A DNA stretch of 64,000 nt. Source: Bacteroidota bacterium (GTDB lineage: Bacteria > Bacteroidota > Bacteroidia > Chitinophagales > Chitinophagaceae). Location: NCBI GenBank assembly GCA_018268015.1, contig JAFDXJ010000050.1, forward strand, positions 1-64,000. Direction: 5' to 3'. Positions 8,301 to 18,740 of this stretch are shown here, piece by piece (position 1 is the first letter of the stretch; each line of letters opens with the position of its first letter). The notes under the pieces are model-generated. The model was not told where the DNA came from, did not search any database, and worked only from the letters and a program-made list of their open reading frames with translations. Both the position numbers and the translations under genes were made by a program.

Positions 8301-10778
8301 ATGGCAACTAAATCAAAAGGTAAAATAACGCCAGCTCAGAAAATGAAGTTGGAGAAAGAATCAAAGGTCACTATGAAAGAGGTGGTTCGGGATGAACGTA
8401 CGCATAAAATCCTCGGTGCTGTTTCTATTCTTGTCTCTTTATTTCTTTTTATTGCATTTACTTCCTATTTATTTACCTGGCAAAATGATCAGTCACTTGT
8501 TTTTCAAAGTGGCTCGGGAATTTTTTCTACTGACGGTGTCAAAGTACACAATTTGCTTGGCGTCTTAGGCGCCTATTCCTCCTATTCCCTTATTGACAAT
8601 GGCTTTGGCGTTGCCAGTTTTTTGATTAGTACATTCTTTTTTGTTTGGGGTATCAATTTACTATTCGGAAAAAAAGTGTTTAATACCGGACGTAATATCA
8701 AATACGTCATTGGCGGCTTATTGGTATTAAGTCTTACACTGGCTTTTATTTTTCAAAACAGCACCTTTTCCTGGGGTGGGGCAGTAGGAAATATGATGAG
8801 CGCCTGGTTAATCAAAATACTGGGTAATTGGGGTACAGGCATTTTATTGGTTGTCGTATTTGGCAGTTATTTGATCTGGCAATTCAATCCTACATTCAAA
8901 CTGCCGGAGAAAAAAGAAAAGGGGCTTTTAGAAGAGGAACCCGCATTGAAGACAAATGAATTTTTTGATGAAGAGGATGTTCATCATTTGATGCCTCTCA
9001 TGAAGAGTGATGTGGAATCAGAAAATTTGCCTCCCCAACCAATGAAGAAAAATGTTGCAGTAAAGATGCCGGTACAAGACCATACAGACCAGGATGATTT
9101 ACTGGATATTACATTGACAGAAAAAGATATTGCTCCGGATGAATCACCAACGATTGTTGAATTAAAAACTACACCGGATTCAAAGCCTGTAAAAGATATC
9201 GCATCGCCAGATCTTGAAATTAAGGATACTTCTGAGGTTGAAGAAACCACTACTGAAAATGTAACGGTGCAAAAAGATTATGAGCCAACACTTGATTTAA
9301 GAGATTATCAATATCCTTCTCTGGAATTATTAGAAACACATGGTAGTGAAAAAATTGTTCATGACCCGAATGAGCTGGAGGCCAATAAAAACCAGATTTT
9401 AAATACGCTTAAAAATTACGATATTCACATCCAGCGAATTAGCGCTACCGTAGGACCTACCGTTACACTCTATGAAATAGTACCAGCTCCGGGTATTCGT
9501 ATCAGCAAGATTAAAAACCTGGAAGACGATATAGCGCTAAGCCTTGCTGCTCTTGGAATCCGTATTATAGCGCCCATCCCGGGAAAAGGCACCATTGGCA
9601 TTGAAGTGCCGAATGTTCGGAAAAGTATTGTGAGTATGAAAACGCTTTTGTCATCGGAGAAATTTCAGAACAATACTTTTTCCTTGCCCATTGCCATCGG
9701 TAAAAAAATAGATAATGAAAACTTTATCGTAGATCTTGCCAGTATGCCGCATTTATTAATGGCAGGCGCTACCGGACAAGGAAAATCCGTTGGCATTAAT
9801 ACCATTCTTGTTTCTTTATTATACAAAAAACATCCATCTCAGTTAAAGCTCGTTTTAGTTGATCCCAAGAAAGTGGAATTGAGTTTGTACCGGGTTATCG
9901 AAAAACATTTCTTAGCAAAATTGCCCGGAGAAGAAGAATCCATTATTACAGATACAAAAAAAGTGGTTTATACATTAAATGCTTTGTGTATTGAAATGGA
10001 TAATCGCTATGATTTATTAAAAGAAGCCGGTTGCAGAAACATCCGCGAGTACAATGAAAAATTTATTAAAAGGAAATTGAATCCTCTGAAAGGCCATCAG
10101 TTCCTGCCCTTCATTGTTTTGGTCGTGGATGAATTTGCTGATCTCATTATGACTGCAGGAAAGGAAATAGAATTACCCATTGCCCGACTTGCTCAACTTG
10201 CAAGGGCAGTTGGGATTCACCTGATCATTGCCACACAAAGGCCATCCGTAAATATTATTACCGGTACCATCAAAGCAAATTTCCCTGCAAGAATTGCTTT
10301 TAAAGTTTCTTCAAAAATTGATAGCCGCACCATATTGGATGTTGGCGGCGCAGAGCAATTGATTGGAAAAGGAGATATGCTCATTAGTTATAATGGGGAT
10401 ATTACCCGACTGCAATGTGCATTTGTAGATACACCGGAGGTAGAAAATTTGTGTGAGTTTATCGGTGATCAGCGCGGTTATCCAGATGCATTTTTATTGC
10501 CCGAATATGTTGATGAAAAAGAACTGGAGGGTAAAGATGTGGATATGGGGGATAGAGATGCTTTATTTGAAGATGCGGCACGATTGATTGTACAAAACCA
10601 GATTGGCAGCACTTCCTTATTGCAGCGCCGGATGAAGCTGGGATATAATCGCGCCGGCAGATTAATGGATCAATTGGAAATAGCCGGTATTGTTGGAAAA
10701 AACCAGGGGAGCAAAGCCCGGGAAGTTTTGATTCACTCCGAAAATGAATTGCAGGAGATCTTGAATAATTATCTATAA
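8301..10778 (+). CDS. ftsK: DNA translocase FtsK
   Basis: Hexameric ATP-driven DNA pump that clears chromosome termini from the closing septum and activates XerCD. From ATG 8301 it has 825 residues: basic N-terminus, four membrane helices (about residues 28-210), an acidic linker, the motor domain with Walker A GATGQGKS and Walker B VLVVDEFADL, and a C-terminal winged-helix gamma domain (LFEDAARLIVQNQIGSTSLLQRR...) that reads KOPS-like sites. The frame is open further upstream (ATG at 8157 and 8286), but those starts sit upstream of or on the likely promoter box and add non-conserved residues. Terminator at 10779-10804. Confidence 0.95.
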   Translation: MATKSKGKITPAQKMKLEKESKVTMKEVVRDERTHKILGAVSILVSLFLFIAFTSYLFTWQNDQSLVFQSGSGIFSTDGVKVHNLLGVLGAYSSYSLIDNGFGVASFLISTFFFVWGINLLFGKKVFNTGRNIKYVIGGLLVLSLTLAFIFQNSTFSWGGAVGNMMSAWLIKILGNWGTGILLVVVFGSYLIWQFNPTFKLPEKKEKGLLEEEPALKTNEFFDEEDVHHLMPLMKSDVESENLPPQPMKKNVAVKMPVQDHTDQDDLLDITLTEKDIAPDESPTIVELKTTPDSKPVKDIASPDLEIKDTSEVEETTTENVTVQKDYEPTLDLRDYQYPSLELLETHGSEKIVHDPNELEANKNQILNTLKNYDIHIQRISATVGPTVTLYEIVPAPGIRISKIKNLEDDIALSLAALGIRIIAPIPGKGTIGIEVPNVRKSIVSMKTLLSSEKFQNNTFSLPIAIGKKIDNENFIVDLASMPHLLMAGATGQGKSVGINTILVSLLYKKHPSQLKLVLVDPKKVELSLYRVIEKHFLAKLPGEEESIITDTKKVVYTLNALCIEMDNRYDLLKEAGCRNIREYNEKFIKRKLNPLKGHQFLPFIVLVVDEFADLIMTAGKEIELPIARLAQLARAVGIHLIIATQRPSVNIITGTIKANFPARIAFKVSSKIDSRTILDVGGAEQLIGKGDMLISYNGDITRLQCAFVDTPEVENLCEFIGDQRGYPDAFLLPEYVDEKELEGKDVDMGDRDALFEDAARLIVQNQIGSTSLLQRRMKLGYNRAGRLMDQLEIAGIVGKNQGSKAREVLIHSENELQEILNNYL

Positions 10779-10804
10779 AAAAACCGGGATGAAACCCGGT
10801 TTTT
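10779..10804. terminator. bidirectional intrinsic terminator between ftsK and acnA
   Basis: AAAAACCGGG (10779-10788) pairs perfectly with CCCGGTTTTT (10795-10804) around the loop ATGAAA. A-run and T-run flank the GC core, so it works on both strands for the two convergent genes. Confidence 0.88.
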
Positions 10805-10814
10805 ATGATGCTTC

Positions 10815-13586
10815 TTATGCTTCTTTCAGAAAGTTTCTGAGCACATATTGTAAAATTCCTCCGTGCTTGTAATATTCTATCTCTATTGCAGAATCTACAC
10901 GAGCGATGGCTTTAAATTTAACTTCTTGTCCATCTGCTTTTTTGGCTGTAACATCGAGTTGTTTTAAAGGGGATAAATTGTCAGCAATCCCGGTGATAGA
11001 ATATTCTTCTTTTCCATCCAGGCCAAGGGAGCTTGCTGTTTCACCATCTTTAAATTGCAAGGGTAATACTCCCATGCCGACTAAATTACTCCGATGAATC
11101 CGTTCATAACTTTCAGCAATGACTGCTTTTATGCCTAACAAAAATGTACCTTTTGCGGCCCAGTCACGGGAAGAACCACTTCCATATTCTTTACCTGCCA
11201 AAACAATTAAAGGAGTATTATTTTCCTTATATTTCATAGCGGTATCATACACCGTCATTTCTTCTCCGGTGGGTAAGAAAGTGGAAAATCCTCCTTCCTT
11301 AGTTGCCAGTTTATTTTTAATACGAACATTGGCAAAAGTACCGCGGACCATTACTTCATCATGACCTCTTCGTGATCCATAGGAATTAAAATCGCTTCTT
11401 TCAACACCTTTACTATTCAAATATTTTCCTGCTGCAGATTTTTCATTAAACTGACCTGCAGGGGAGATGTGATCTGTGGTAATACTATCACCCAAAACAA
11501 GAAGTGCCCTGGCATGGTCAATGTTACTCAGCGATTCTGCTTCATCGGAAATGTTTGTAAAGAAAGGAACCTCTTTGATATAAGTGGATTGCATATTCCA
11601 CTGGTATAACTTATCAATTGGCGCTTCCAGGTTTCTCCAATTTTCATTTCCTTCAAATATTTGACCATAACTATGTTCAAAATCTTTTGGAGATAATACG
11701 CTACTTAAAACTTCATTGATTTCATCATCTGAAGGCCAAATATCTTTCAGGTAAACAGGCTCCTGGTTAGGGTCAAAACTGATGGGTTCATTGATCAGGT
11801 CAATATCTACTCTGCCGGCAATGGCAAAGGCTACAACCAACATTGGAGACATTAAGAAATTCATCTTTACCTGGGGATGAATCCTGGCTTCAAAATTTCT
11901 GTTACCTGATAAAACAGATGCTAATACCAAATCATGTTCTTCAATGGCTTTACCAATATATGGTGGTAAGGGGCCGGAATTACCAATACAGGAAGTACAT
12001 CCATAACCCACCAGGTGAAATTGTAATGCTTCGAGATCCTTTAGCAAATCGGCTTTTTCAAGATAATCAGTTACTACTTTTGAACCCGGAGCCAGAGATG
12101 GTTTTACCCAGGGTTTAATATCTAATCCACGTTCACGCGCTTTGCGGGCTACGAGACCAGCACCAATCATTACATAAGGATTGGATGTGTTGGTACATGA
12201 GGTAATTGCCGCAATGGCTACGGCACCGTCGGATACTTCAAATTTCTCATTACCGAGCGTGATCCAGACTTGCTTCATTCCATTTTCTACTTTCTCTTCA
12301 ATCTTGGTTTTGGGAGGCATGGCCACCGCAGCATCAATCGGTTGGCTACCTCCTTCATTGTACCAACGCGACATTACTTTTGGAGTAAGATAACAGCGTC
12401 CAAATTGAGTATCCAATAACTCAATAAATTTATTTTTAAAATCCTTTAAAAGGATTTTATCCTGGGGCCTTTTCGGCCCTGCAACACTGGGTTCGATGGA
12501 AGACATGTCTAATTCCAAAACATCTGTATAATTGATATTTTCATCCCCTGTACGCCAAAGCATATTTGCTTTACAGTAATCTTCTACTAATTGAATCTGT
12601 TCTTCACTACGATTACTTTTGCGCATGTATTCGAGCGTCTTCCCATCAATTGGAAAATAAGTAATGGTGCATCCAAATTCAGGAGACATATTCCCAATTG
12701 TTGCTCGATCGGGTACTGATAAATGATCTAATCCCGGACCGAAAACTTCGACAAATTTTCCTACTACGCCATATTTACGCAAGAGTTCTGCAATATTTAA
12801 AACTAAATCAGTAGCGGTAGAACCCAATGGCAGCTTGCCTTTCAGGCGAAGACCAATAACCTCCGGGGTTATAAAATAAATAGGCTGGCCCAAAATAGCC
12901 GCTTCCGCTTCAATACCTCCAACCCCCCATGCCACCACACCAATACCATTCACCATAGGCGTATGGCTGTCTGTTCCTACTAAGGTGTCCGGGAAAACCT
13001 CACCATCTCTTTCAATGATACCCTTAGATAAATATTCTAAATTTACCTGGTGACAAATGCCCATACCCGGAGGAACCACACTAAAATTATTAAATGATTT
13101 TTGTGCCCATTTTAGAAAAGAATAACGTTCATTATTTCGAATATACTCTTCATCCATATTTTTTTTATAGGCATAACGAGTTCCAAAATAATCTACCTGT
13201 ACAGAGTGATCTATCACCAGGTCCACCGGTATCAGCGGATTGATTTTATCCGGGTTTTTTCCCTTTCGCGCTACTTCTGCACGCAGTGAAGCAATATCCA
13301 CCACCGCAGGAACTCCGGTAAAATCCTGCATTAATACACGTGCCGGTTTAAAAGGGATATCTTTATCCGAACCCTCCGGTTTCCAATGAAGTAAGGTTTC
13401 TACATTGTCTTTTGTAATAGCAAAGTCGTCAAAGTTTCTTAATGCATTCTCTAATAAAACCCGAATAGAGAAGGGCAATTGATTGATCGGATGCCCCTGA
13501 TTTTGTAATTCAGTCAGGCTGTAAAATGTGTAAGAACCGCTCTTCGATGTAAGTGATTTTTTTACTTTGAATGGATCATTTGGCAT
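10815..13586 (-). CDS. acnA: aconitate hydratase AcnA
   Basis: 923-aa cytosolic [4Fe-4S] enzyme that interconverts citrate and isocitrate in the TCA cycle. The three cluster cysteines are visible in TSCTNTSNP (about residue 462) and YGCTSCIGN (about 528 and 531). The C-terminal swivel domain carries LVLGDSITTDHISPAG and GKEYGSGSSRDWAAKG. Length matches AcnA/IRP-type aconitases (about 890-930) rather than AcnB. Monocistronic, convergent with ftsK across a shared terminator. Bifunctional RNA binding as in some AcnA proteins cannot be judged from sequence. Confidence 0.97.
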   Translation of the reverse strand: MPNDPFKVKKSLTSKSGSYTFYSLTELQNQGHPINQLPFSIRVLLENALRNFDDFAITKDNVETLLHWKPEGSDKDIPFKPARVLMQDFTGVPAVVDIASLRAEVARKGKNPDKINPLIPVDLVIDHSVQVDYFGTRYAYKKNMDEEYIRNNERYSFLKWAQKSFNNFSVVPPGMGICHQVNLEYLSKGIIERDGEVFPDTLVGTDSHTPMVNGIGVVAWGVGGIEAEAAILGQPIYFITPEVIGLRLKGKLPLGSTATDLVLNIAELLRKYGVVGKFVEVFGPGLDHLSVPDRATIGNMSPEFGCTITYFPIDGKTLEYMRKSNRSEEQIQLVEDYCKANMLWRTGDENINYTDVLELDMSSIEPSVAGPKRPQDKILLKDFKNKFIELLDTQFGRCYLTPKVMSRWYNEGGSQPIDAAVAMPPKTKIEEKVENGMKQVWITLGNEKFEVSDGAVAIAAITSCTNTSNPYVMIGAGLVARKARERGLDIKPWVKPSLAPGSKVVTDYLEKADLLKDLEALQFHLVGYGCTSCIGNSGPLPPYIGKAIEEHDLVLASVLSGNRNFEARIHPQVKMNFLMSPMLVVAFAIAGRVDIDLINEPISFDPNQEPVYLKDIWPSDDEINEVLSSVLSPKDFEHSYGQIFEGNENWRNLEAPIDKLYQWNMQSTYIKEVPFFTNISDEAESLSNIDHARALLVLGDSITTDHISPAGQFNEKSAAGKYLNSKGVERSDFNSYGSRRGHDEVMVRGTFANVRIKNKLATKEGGFSTFLPTGEEMTVYDTAMKYKENNTPLIVLAGKEYGSGSSRDWAAKGTFLLGIKAVIAESYERIHRSNLVGMGVLPLQFKDGETASSLGLDGKEEYSITGIADNLSPLKQLDVTAKKADGQEVKFKAIARVDSAIEIEYYKHGGILQYVLRNFLKEA

Positions 13587-13959
13587 ATTGTTCTATTTTT
13601 CTTTTTTAAATATTTGAGTGCGTCAATTTATTCTTTCATGTATGAAATATTTTTTTAAAATTTATTTTCTTCTATGTTCCATTTACATCGTTCAAACTAC
13701 GAATATGAGCTCATGTTCACCCCTATAAAATAGGGTGAAAAGTTACTGATTTTTTTCATCATACATGATCTGCGACTCGAAATACAGGATAAAAATTGAT
13801 GATTCAATGAAAGATTATTTTGTTGACTTATTGTAAATCGTTTTGCAACTTGCGCCATTAATTTTAAAGAAATCATTTCTTTAATGTGATTTTCATTGAT
13901 AAAACCTGTCATACCGGTAATTTTTACAAAAACCATGAATCCTTTTTACGACCTTTTTA
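13587..13959. other. intergenic region between acnA and uspA
   Basis: 373 bp upstream of acnA and downstream of uspA, both leftward. It must contain the acnA promoter, but I find no clear TAnnTTTG box at the expected spacing. A 79-codon leftward frame (13697-13936) is open but shows no recognisable domain or membrane segment, so I do not call it. Nothing else recognised. Confidence 0.5.
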
Positions 13960-14439
13960 TTAAGATGCATTTACGATTGGAATAATGTATAATGGTATCG
14001 TGGACTTATGTAATACTTTCTCAGCCACACTACCCATTAAAAATTTATCCAGTCCATGCCTGCTATGTGTACCCATGACAATGATATCAACTTGCAATTC
14101 TTTGGCTGTTGCCAAAATCATATCTCCGTAATCACCTTCTTTAACAATAGCCATTATGCCCTGGTCACCCAGGTGGCGGATCGTGTTTAATAGATATTGT
14201 TGGGCTGCATTTTTCAGATTCTCCGTGGAATCAGATTGCATTAAATCCAAACTATTAAACATATCAAATCCCATAACAGGTGAATAGTTTACAGAAGCAT
14301 AATGACTGGCATCCGAAATAACATGAAGAAGTATGGCTTGTGCATTCATGGCATGAGCCAGCGCTACTCCATTTTCAGCAATAGACTGAGCAGATGAGTC
14401 ATAATCTAAAGCAATCAATATTTTTTTCATAATCTTCAA
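13960..14439 (-). CDS. universal stress protein (UspA family)
   Basis: 159-aa single-domain Usp protein. The N-terminal strand KKILIALDYDSSAQ carries the nucleotide-contacting Asp, and the C-terminal GTHSRHGLDKFLMGSVAEKVL matches the ATP-binding G-x2-G-x9-G(S/T) loop, so the ATP-binding subclass is likely. A second possible start lies at Met4. It begins 13 bases after the transketolase stop and is probably co-transcribed with it. Usp proteins typically accumulate under growth arrest or energy stress; the partner here is unknown. Confidence 0.9.
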   Translation of the reverse strand: MKIMKKILIALDYDSSAQSIAENGVALAHAMNAQAILLHVISDASHYASVNYSPVMGFDMFNSLDLMQSDSTENLKNAAQQYLLNTIRHLGDQGIMAIVKEGDYGDMILATAKELQVDIIVMGTHSRHGLDKFLMGSVAEKVLHKSTIPLYIIPIVNAS

Positions 14440-14452
14440 TTTAAATTCACAC

Positions 14453-16453
14453 TTATTTTTTTAAAAGCGTTTTGGCTTTGGCAACAATGTCTTTTACCGT
14501 AAATCCAAATTCTTTAAAAATTTCTTCTGCAGGTGCTGATTCTCCAAATCGTTCAATACCAATTGTGGCCCCATGATCTGTTACATATTTACTCCAACCA
14601 ATAGGCGAACCTGCTTCAACAGCAAGTCTTTTATTGATTTTTTTCGGCAACACTTTTTCTTTATAAGCGGGTGTTTGTTTCTCAAATAATTCCCATGAGG
14701 GGAAACTGACAACACGTGTGGCAATTCCTTCTGTTTGTAATCTTTCCTGTGCTTCCAATAAAAGTTTCACTTCACTTCCACTACCCATTAATATCATTTT
14801 TGGGCTGCCTTTGCAGTCTGATAAAATATAAGCTCCTTTTTCAGTACCACTTGCTTTTGCAAATTTTTTCTGATCCAGGATGGGGAGGTCTTGCCTGGAA
14901 AGGATTAATGCGGTTGGCCCGTTATTATTTTTTAATGCAGCCCGCCATGCATGTACCGTCTCATTGGCATCTGCAGGGCGAATAACAACCAGGTTTGGCA
15001 CGGATCGTAAACCAATTAATTGTTCTACGGGTTGATGTGTTGTGCCATCCTCACCCAATCCAATACTGTCATGTGTATAAACAAAAATATTTTTCAATTT
15101 CATAATGGCAGCCAGTCTTACAGGAGGCCTCATATAATCAGAAAAGATCAGGAAAGTAGCGCCATAAGGAATAATGCCACTGGTTAAGGCTAAACCATTG
15201 CACACGGCACCCATTGCATGTTCACGGATACCGAAATGGAAATTTCGGCCTCTGTGATTATCATTATTGAAGGATTCATAATCTTTAAGTAAAGTATCTG
15301 TTGAAGGCCCCAGATCTGCAGAACCTCCTACTAATAAAGGGAGCTTTGAGGCAATCGCATTCAACATTTTACCGGAAGCTTTCCTTGTGGCTATACCTTT
15401 GCCATCCGGCTGGAATACAGGTAAATCATGATCCCATCCTTCAGGCAATTGGCCGGCGCTCAATAATTCATATTCCGCAGCTTCAGACGGATATTTCTTT
15501 TTATATTTTTTATAAAGATCATTCCAGGTTTTGTTTTTCTTTTCTCCGGCTTTCCCGATTTTCCGATAAAAGGAAAGCACGTCTTTGGGTATTATGAAAT
15601 CTTTATTCGGATCAAAACCAAAATTTTCTTTTACGAGGCGTATTTCATCCTTTCCCAAAGGCGCTCCATGTGCAGAGGCCGTATCTACTTTATTAGGGCT
15701 GCCATATCCAATATGTGTACGCATCTTAATTAAGGAAGGGCGTTGTTTTTCTTTTTGTGCATTTTTAATTGCCGTAGATAAAGCATCGAGATCATTTCCA
15801 TCAGCCACGGTTTGCACATGCCATCCATAACCCTGGAAACGTTCTGTAACGTCTTCATTAAAAGCCAGAGAAGTTTCCCCTTCAATGGTTATTTTATTAT
15901 CATCGTATAAATAAATTAAATGTCCCAGTTTCAAATGACCTGCTAAAGAAGCGGCTTCTGATGCAACGCCTTCCATGATATCGCCGTCACTACAAATAAC
16001 ATAAATATGATAATCAAATAAGGGGAATCCTTTCTTATTGTATCGTGCAGCCAGTAATTGCTGACCAATACCCATGCCCACACCATTCGCGAAACCCTGA
16101 CCCAGCGGGCCGGTAGTTACTTCTACGCCATCTAATAAACCATATTCCGGATGCCCGGCCGTTTTACTGTGCAATTGGCGGAAGTTTTTAATATCATCAA
16201 GGGTAAGGTTATAACCGGTAAGAAATAAATAACTATACTGAAGCATACAAGCATGGCCACAAGACAAAATAAATCTGTCGCGATTAGGCCAATGTGGTTG
16301 AGAAGGATTATAATTCATAAACCTGGTCCATAAAACATGGCCGGCAGCAGCAAGACCCATTGGTGTTCCGGGATGGCCTGAATTTGCTTTTTGTACTGCA
16401 TCTGCAGATAAAATGCGGACGGTATTAATTCCTTTTTGTTCTATTGATTCCAT
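14453..16453 (-). CDS. tkt: transketolase
   Basis: 666-aa thiamine-diphosphate enzyme of the non-oxidative pentose phosphate pathway. Visible signatures: KANSGHPGTPMGLA near the N-terminus, the TPP/Mg motif CSDGDIMEGVASEAASLAGHL through the Asn of DDNKITI, the pyrimidine-domain segment FGIREHAMGAVCNGLAL, and THDSIGLGEDGTTHQPVEQL. The start was placed at ATG 16453 (MESIEQKG): homology begins there and length matches the family (about 660). A TTG 54 bases upstream is unlikely. First gene of a probable tkt-uspA transcript. Confidence 0.96.
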   Translation of the reverse strand: MESIEQKGINTVRILSADAVQKANSGHPGTPMGLAAAGHVLWTRFMNYNPSQPHWPNRDRFILSCGHACMLQYSYLFLTGYNLTLDDIKNFRQLHSKTAGHPEYGLLDGVEVTTGPLGQGFANGVGMGIGQQLLAARYNKKGFPLFDYHIYVICSDGDIMEGVASEAASLAGHLKLGHLIYLYDDNKITIEGETSLAFNEDVTERFQGYGWHVQTVADGNDLDALSTAIKNAQKEKQRPSLIKMRTHIGYGSPNKVDTASAHGAPLGKDEIRLVKENFGFDPNKDFIIPKDVLSFYRKIGKAGEKKNKTWNDLYKKYKKKYPSEAAEYELLSAGQLPEGWDHDLPVFQPDGKGIATRKASGKMLNAIASKLPLLVGGSADLGPSTDTLLKDYESFNNDNHRGRNFHFGIREHAMGAVCNGLALTSGIIPYGATFLIFSDYMRPPVRLAAIMKLKNIFVYTHDSIGLGEDGTTHQPVEQLIGLRSVPNLVVIRPADANETVHAWRAALKNNNGPTALILSRQDLPILDQKKFAKASGTEKGAYILSDCKGSPKMILMGSGSEVKLLLEAQERLQTEGIATRVVSFPSWELFEKQTPAYKEKVLPKKINKRLAVEAGSPIGWSKYVTDHGATIGIERFGESAPAEEIFKEFGFTVKDIVAKAKTLLKK

Positions 16454-16623
16454 GTATTGGTGATTTTTTTCTTTTTTATCTGAAGGTGGTTTAAAAATTT
16501 TGCACAACTATTGTTGAGAATTTGTAAAATTAAAATTTTAAAAAGTGGCTTCCAATTTTATCATGAATATTTATCTACAAAGGATGCACAAGACTTCATG
16601 GGGTCTCTTTTAAAAATGTCTGT

Positions 16624-17454
16624 TTAAAATAGGTTTTTTAAAAAAGCCTGGATATCTTTCCAGGAAGCGCTGTCGGCAGCTGCATTGTAGCGTATTGGTA
16701 AATGAAACTTTTCTCCAATTTCCGTAGCTTCCGGATTACTGAAGGCATGTGTAGCATTTGGATAAGTAATAAATGTATAATTGGCTCCTATGGAATCCAT
16801 TTGTTTTTTAAAAGTAGGTACATGAGGATTTTCAAAAGAATCGTCTCCTCCCTGGCATACAAGGATTCTGGCTTTTAATAGATTCTTATCCGGCCTTACG
16901 CCTTCTAATCCGCCATGCACACTGATAACGCCATTCAGCACTGAGCCGAGTTTTGCTGCATTGAGTACAATAAAACCACCAAAGCAATAACCTATTGCCG
17001 CGATATGCGTTGTATCTGTCAAAGGATGTAATTTGATTTGATGGATTGCTGCATCAAGGCCGGATTTTGCAAGATTTGGATCAGCATAAAATGGAGCCGA
17101 TAAACGTTGAGCTTCTTCGGGTGTAGCGCCTGTTTGACCATTACCATACATATCCACAGCCATCGCTATATAACCTAATCCCGCTAATTGTTTAGCGCGG
17201 TTTTTAGCATAATCATTCAATCCCCACCACTCTGGAACCACCAGGATAGCCGGCCTTTTACCATGAATAGTGGAGTCAAAATAGATGAAGCCAATAAAAG
17301 ATTGATCATTCAGAACATAGGATACGGAATCCATTTCAATTTGAGGGTTATTGATAGGATTATCTTCGGCAACTTTTGTTTGCACTTTATTATTACAGGA
17401 AAATACTAAAAGTGCCAGGCACAATAAGGAGAGGTTTTTGATTCTAAGCCACAT
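16624..17454 (-). CDS. dienelactone hydrolase family lipoprotein
   Basis: 276-aa alpha/beta hydrolase anchored as a lipoprotein: hydrophobic signal then lipobox LVFSC with the acylated Cys at residue 20. The dienelactone hydrolase fold shows the conserved VVPEWWGLNDYAKNRA, the nucleophile elbow GYCFGG (Cys about residue 155), the Asp of GGDDSF and the His of NATHAFSN. Substrate is unknown; most secreted members are annotated only by fold. Flanked by short gaps and not obviously in an operon with tkt (170-bp gap). Confidence 0.85.
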   Translation of the reverse strand: MWLRIKNLSLLCLALLVFSCNNKVQTKVAEDNPINNPQIEMDSVSYVLNDQSFIGFIYFDSTIHGKRPAILVVPEWWGLNDYAKNRAKQLAGLGYIAMAVDMYGNGQTGATPEEAQRLSAPFYADPNLAKSGLDAAIHQIKLHPLTDTTHIAAIGYCFGGFIVLNAAKLGSVLNGVISVHGGLEGVRPDKNLLKARILVCQGGDDSFENPHVPTFKKQMDSIGANYTFITYPNATHAFSNPEATEIGEKFHLPIRYNAAADSASWKDIQAFLKNLF

Positions 17455-17512
17455 CTAGATATATTTTGTACAAATTTACAAAACAAGCAAAGGAATTTAT
17501 TTTGAAGGTACA

Positions 17513-18604
17513 TTAAATCTTTCCAAATTTATTTTTATACGCAATTAACCAGCCTACCACTTCATCATAAGTAAGTATGCCGAGCGGTTGCTTATTTGCC
17601 TGTAGAAATAAACCATAATACCTGGAAATAATGGGTTCAATGGGATTTTGATGTGCTATTAGAAAATCCCGATAAGTTTGATAGTCCGTTTTTACCAGGG
17701 TATCCAGGTTTTTAATATTAGCTTTAGCCGTAATTGAATCTACCTGGTACAATTGACTATTGGCATAGGCGAATAGATTGAAATAGGCGCTGTATTGAAA
17801 CATGGTATTTCCGGATTGTGTAGCTGTTATATAACCAACTAAATTGGCTTCACTCTCACTGCCATAACCTAATTGATGTGCGGCTTCATGACAAACTGTA
17901 AAAGGGATAATAAATGCCGGAACTGTTGTATTTACCTGGGCTTCTCCACTAAATGGATTATAATAGCCAAGATACCCGAGATCATTTCCCAAATTTCCAA
18001 ACAAAGAGCTTTTCATTGATGGGTTTTGGAAAGAGAGAAAAGGAAATGTTTTGGATGCTTTACCATACGCATCCAGCACCTGTGAATACATGGTATTTGC
18101 AGAAGGATAAGTTGGGGCAGTTCCCAGTTGAAGACGGGTTTTATTTAATTGCTCCAATAGTGATTGACTCAGTTCCGTCAATTCACTCGTTGAATATGTT
18201 TTGACTTCTATACCCAGTTTATAAGTGATTCCCAATCGGTCATAATTTAATCCCCAGGCTATATTAAACCATACATATATTCCCAGAATCCAGAGGATCA
18301 TTTTTTTCAGGGCACTCGAAAAAACAGGCTTCAGCGGCTTCTTTTTAATGAAAACTCGAAGACCTCGTATAAGCCAGATCATTAAAGTAAGTAGGGCGAT
18401 GGTATATAAAATATCACCCAGGCTAAAAGGAAAAATACCCGTTATTTTTCTTAAAAAACGACTGAAAGGCGGATAAAATCCATTTGAATAGTAATGTTCC
18501 ACCTTAGATGGAAAGTAAGAAAATACTTTGATGAGTATGGCCAGAGTAAGCAGGATAAAGAAGGGGAGGAAAAATCTTTTACGGTTGCTTATCTTTTTCA
18601 GCAT
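17513..18604 (-). CDS. DUF3810 membrane-bound putative zinc metallopeptidase
   Basis: 363-aa protein with an N-terminal basic patch, three membrane helices (about residues 10-30, 58-80 and 100-118) and an extracytoplasmic domain. That domain contains CHEAAHQLGYGSESEAN (about residue 236), an HExxH zinc signature with further acidic residues as possible third ligand. This matches the Bacteroidota/Firmicutes DUF3810 family, for which I know no characterised substrate. Divergent from yceD (136-bp gap). Peptidase activity is inferred from the motif only. Confidence 0.8.
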   Translation of the reverse strand: MLKKISNRKRFFLPFFILLTLAILIKVFSYFPSKVEHYYSNGFYPPFSRFLRKITGIFPFSLGDILYTIALLTLMIWLIRGLRVFIKKKPLKPVFSSALKKMILWILGIYVWFNIAWGLNYDRLGITYKLGIEVKTYSTSELTELSQSLLEQLNKTRLQLGTAPTYPSANTMYSQVLDAYGKASKTFPFLSFQNPSMKSSLFGNLGNDLGYLGYYNPFSGEAQVNTTVPAFIIPFTVCHEAAHQLGYGSESEANLVGYITATQSGNTMFQYSAYFNLFAYANSQLYQVDSITAKANIKNLDTLVKTDYQTYRDFLIAHQNPIEPIISRYYGLFLQANKQPLGILTYDEVVGWLIAYKNKFGKI

Positions 18605-18690
18605 GACTTAATAAAGGCAAATAAATAATATCAAATAGGCTTGCAATTTAATTCGCATTCCATGAACTATTTCGTAAAACCTTTAAATTT

Positions 18691-18721
18691 TTTGATAGGA
18701 AAGTTTATTTTCATACCTTTG
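18691..18721 (+). promoter_or_regulatory. promoter of yceD-rpmF-plsX: TTTG-N19-TACCTTTG
   Basis: The -33 TTTG (18691-18694) and -7 TACCTTTG (18714-18721) are 19 bases apart, a full match to the Bacteroidota consensus. The box ends 19 bases before the yceD ATG, implying a very short leader. Confidence 0.7.
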
Positions 18722-18740
18722 CCCACCCAAAAATCCGGCT

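Noticed and set aside
13697-13936. 79-codon leftward frame after uspA
   Set aside because: It begins 23 bases after uspA, but there is no recognisable domain, signal or membrane segment, and composition looks like translated AT-rich spacer. Kept only as part of the intergenic note.
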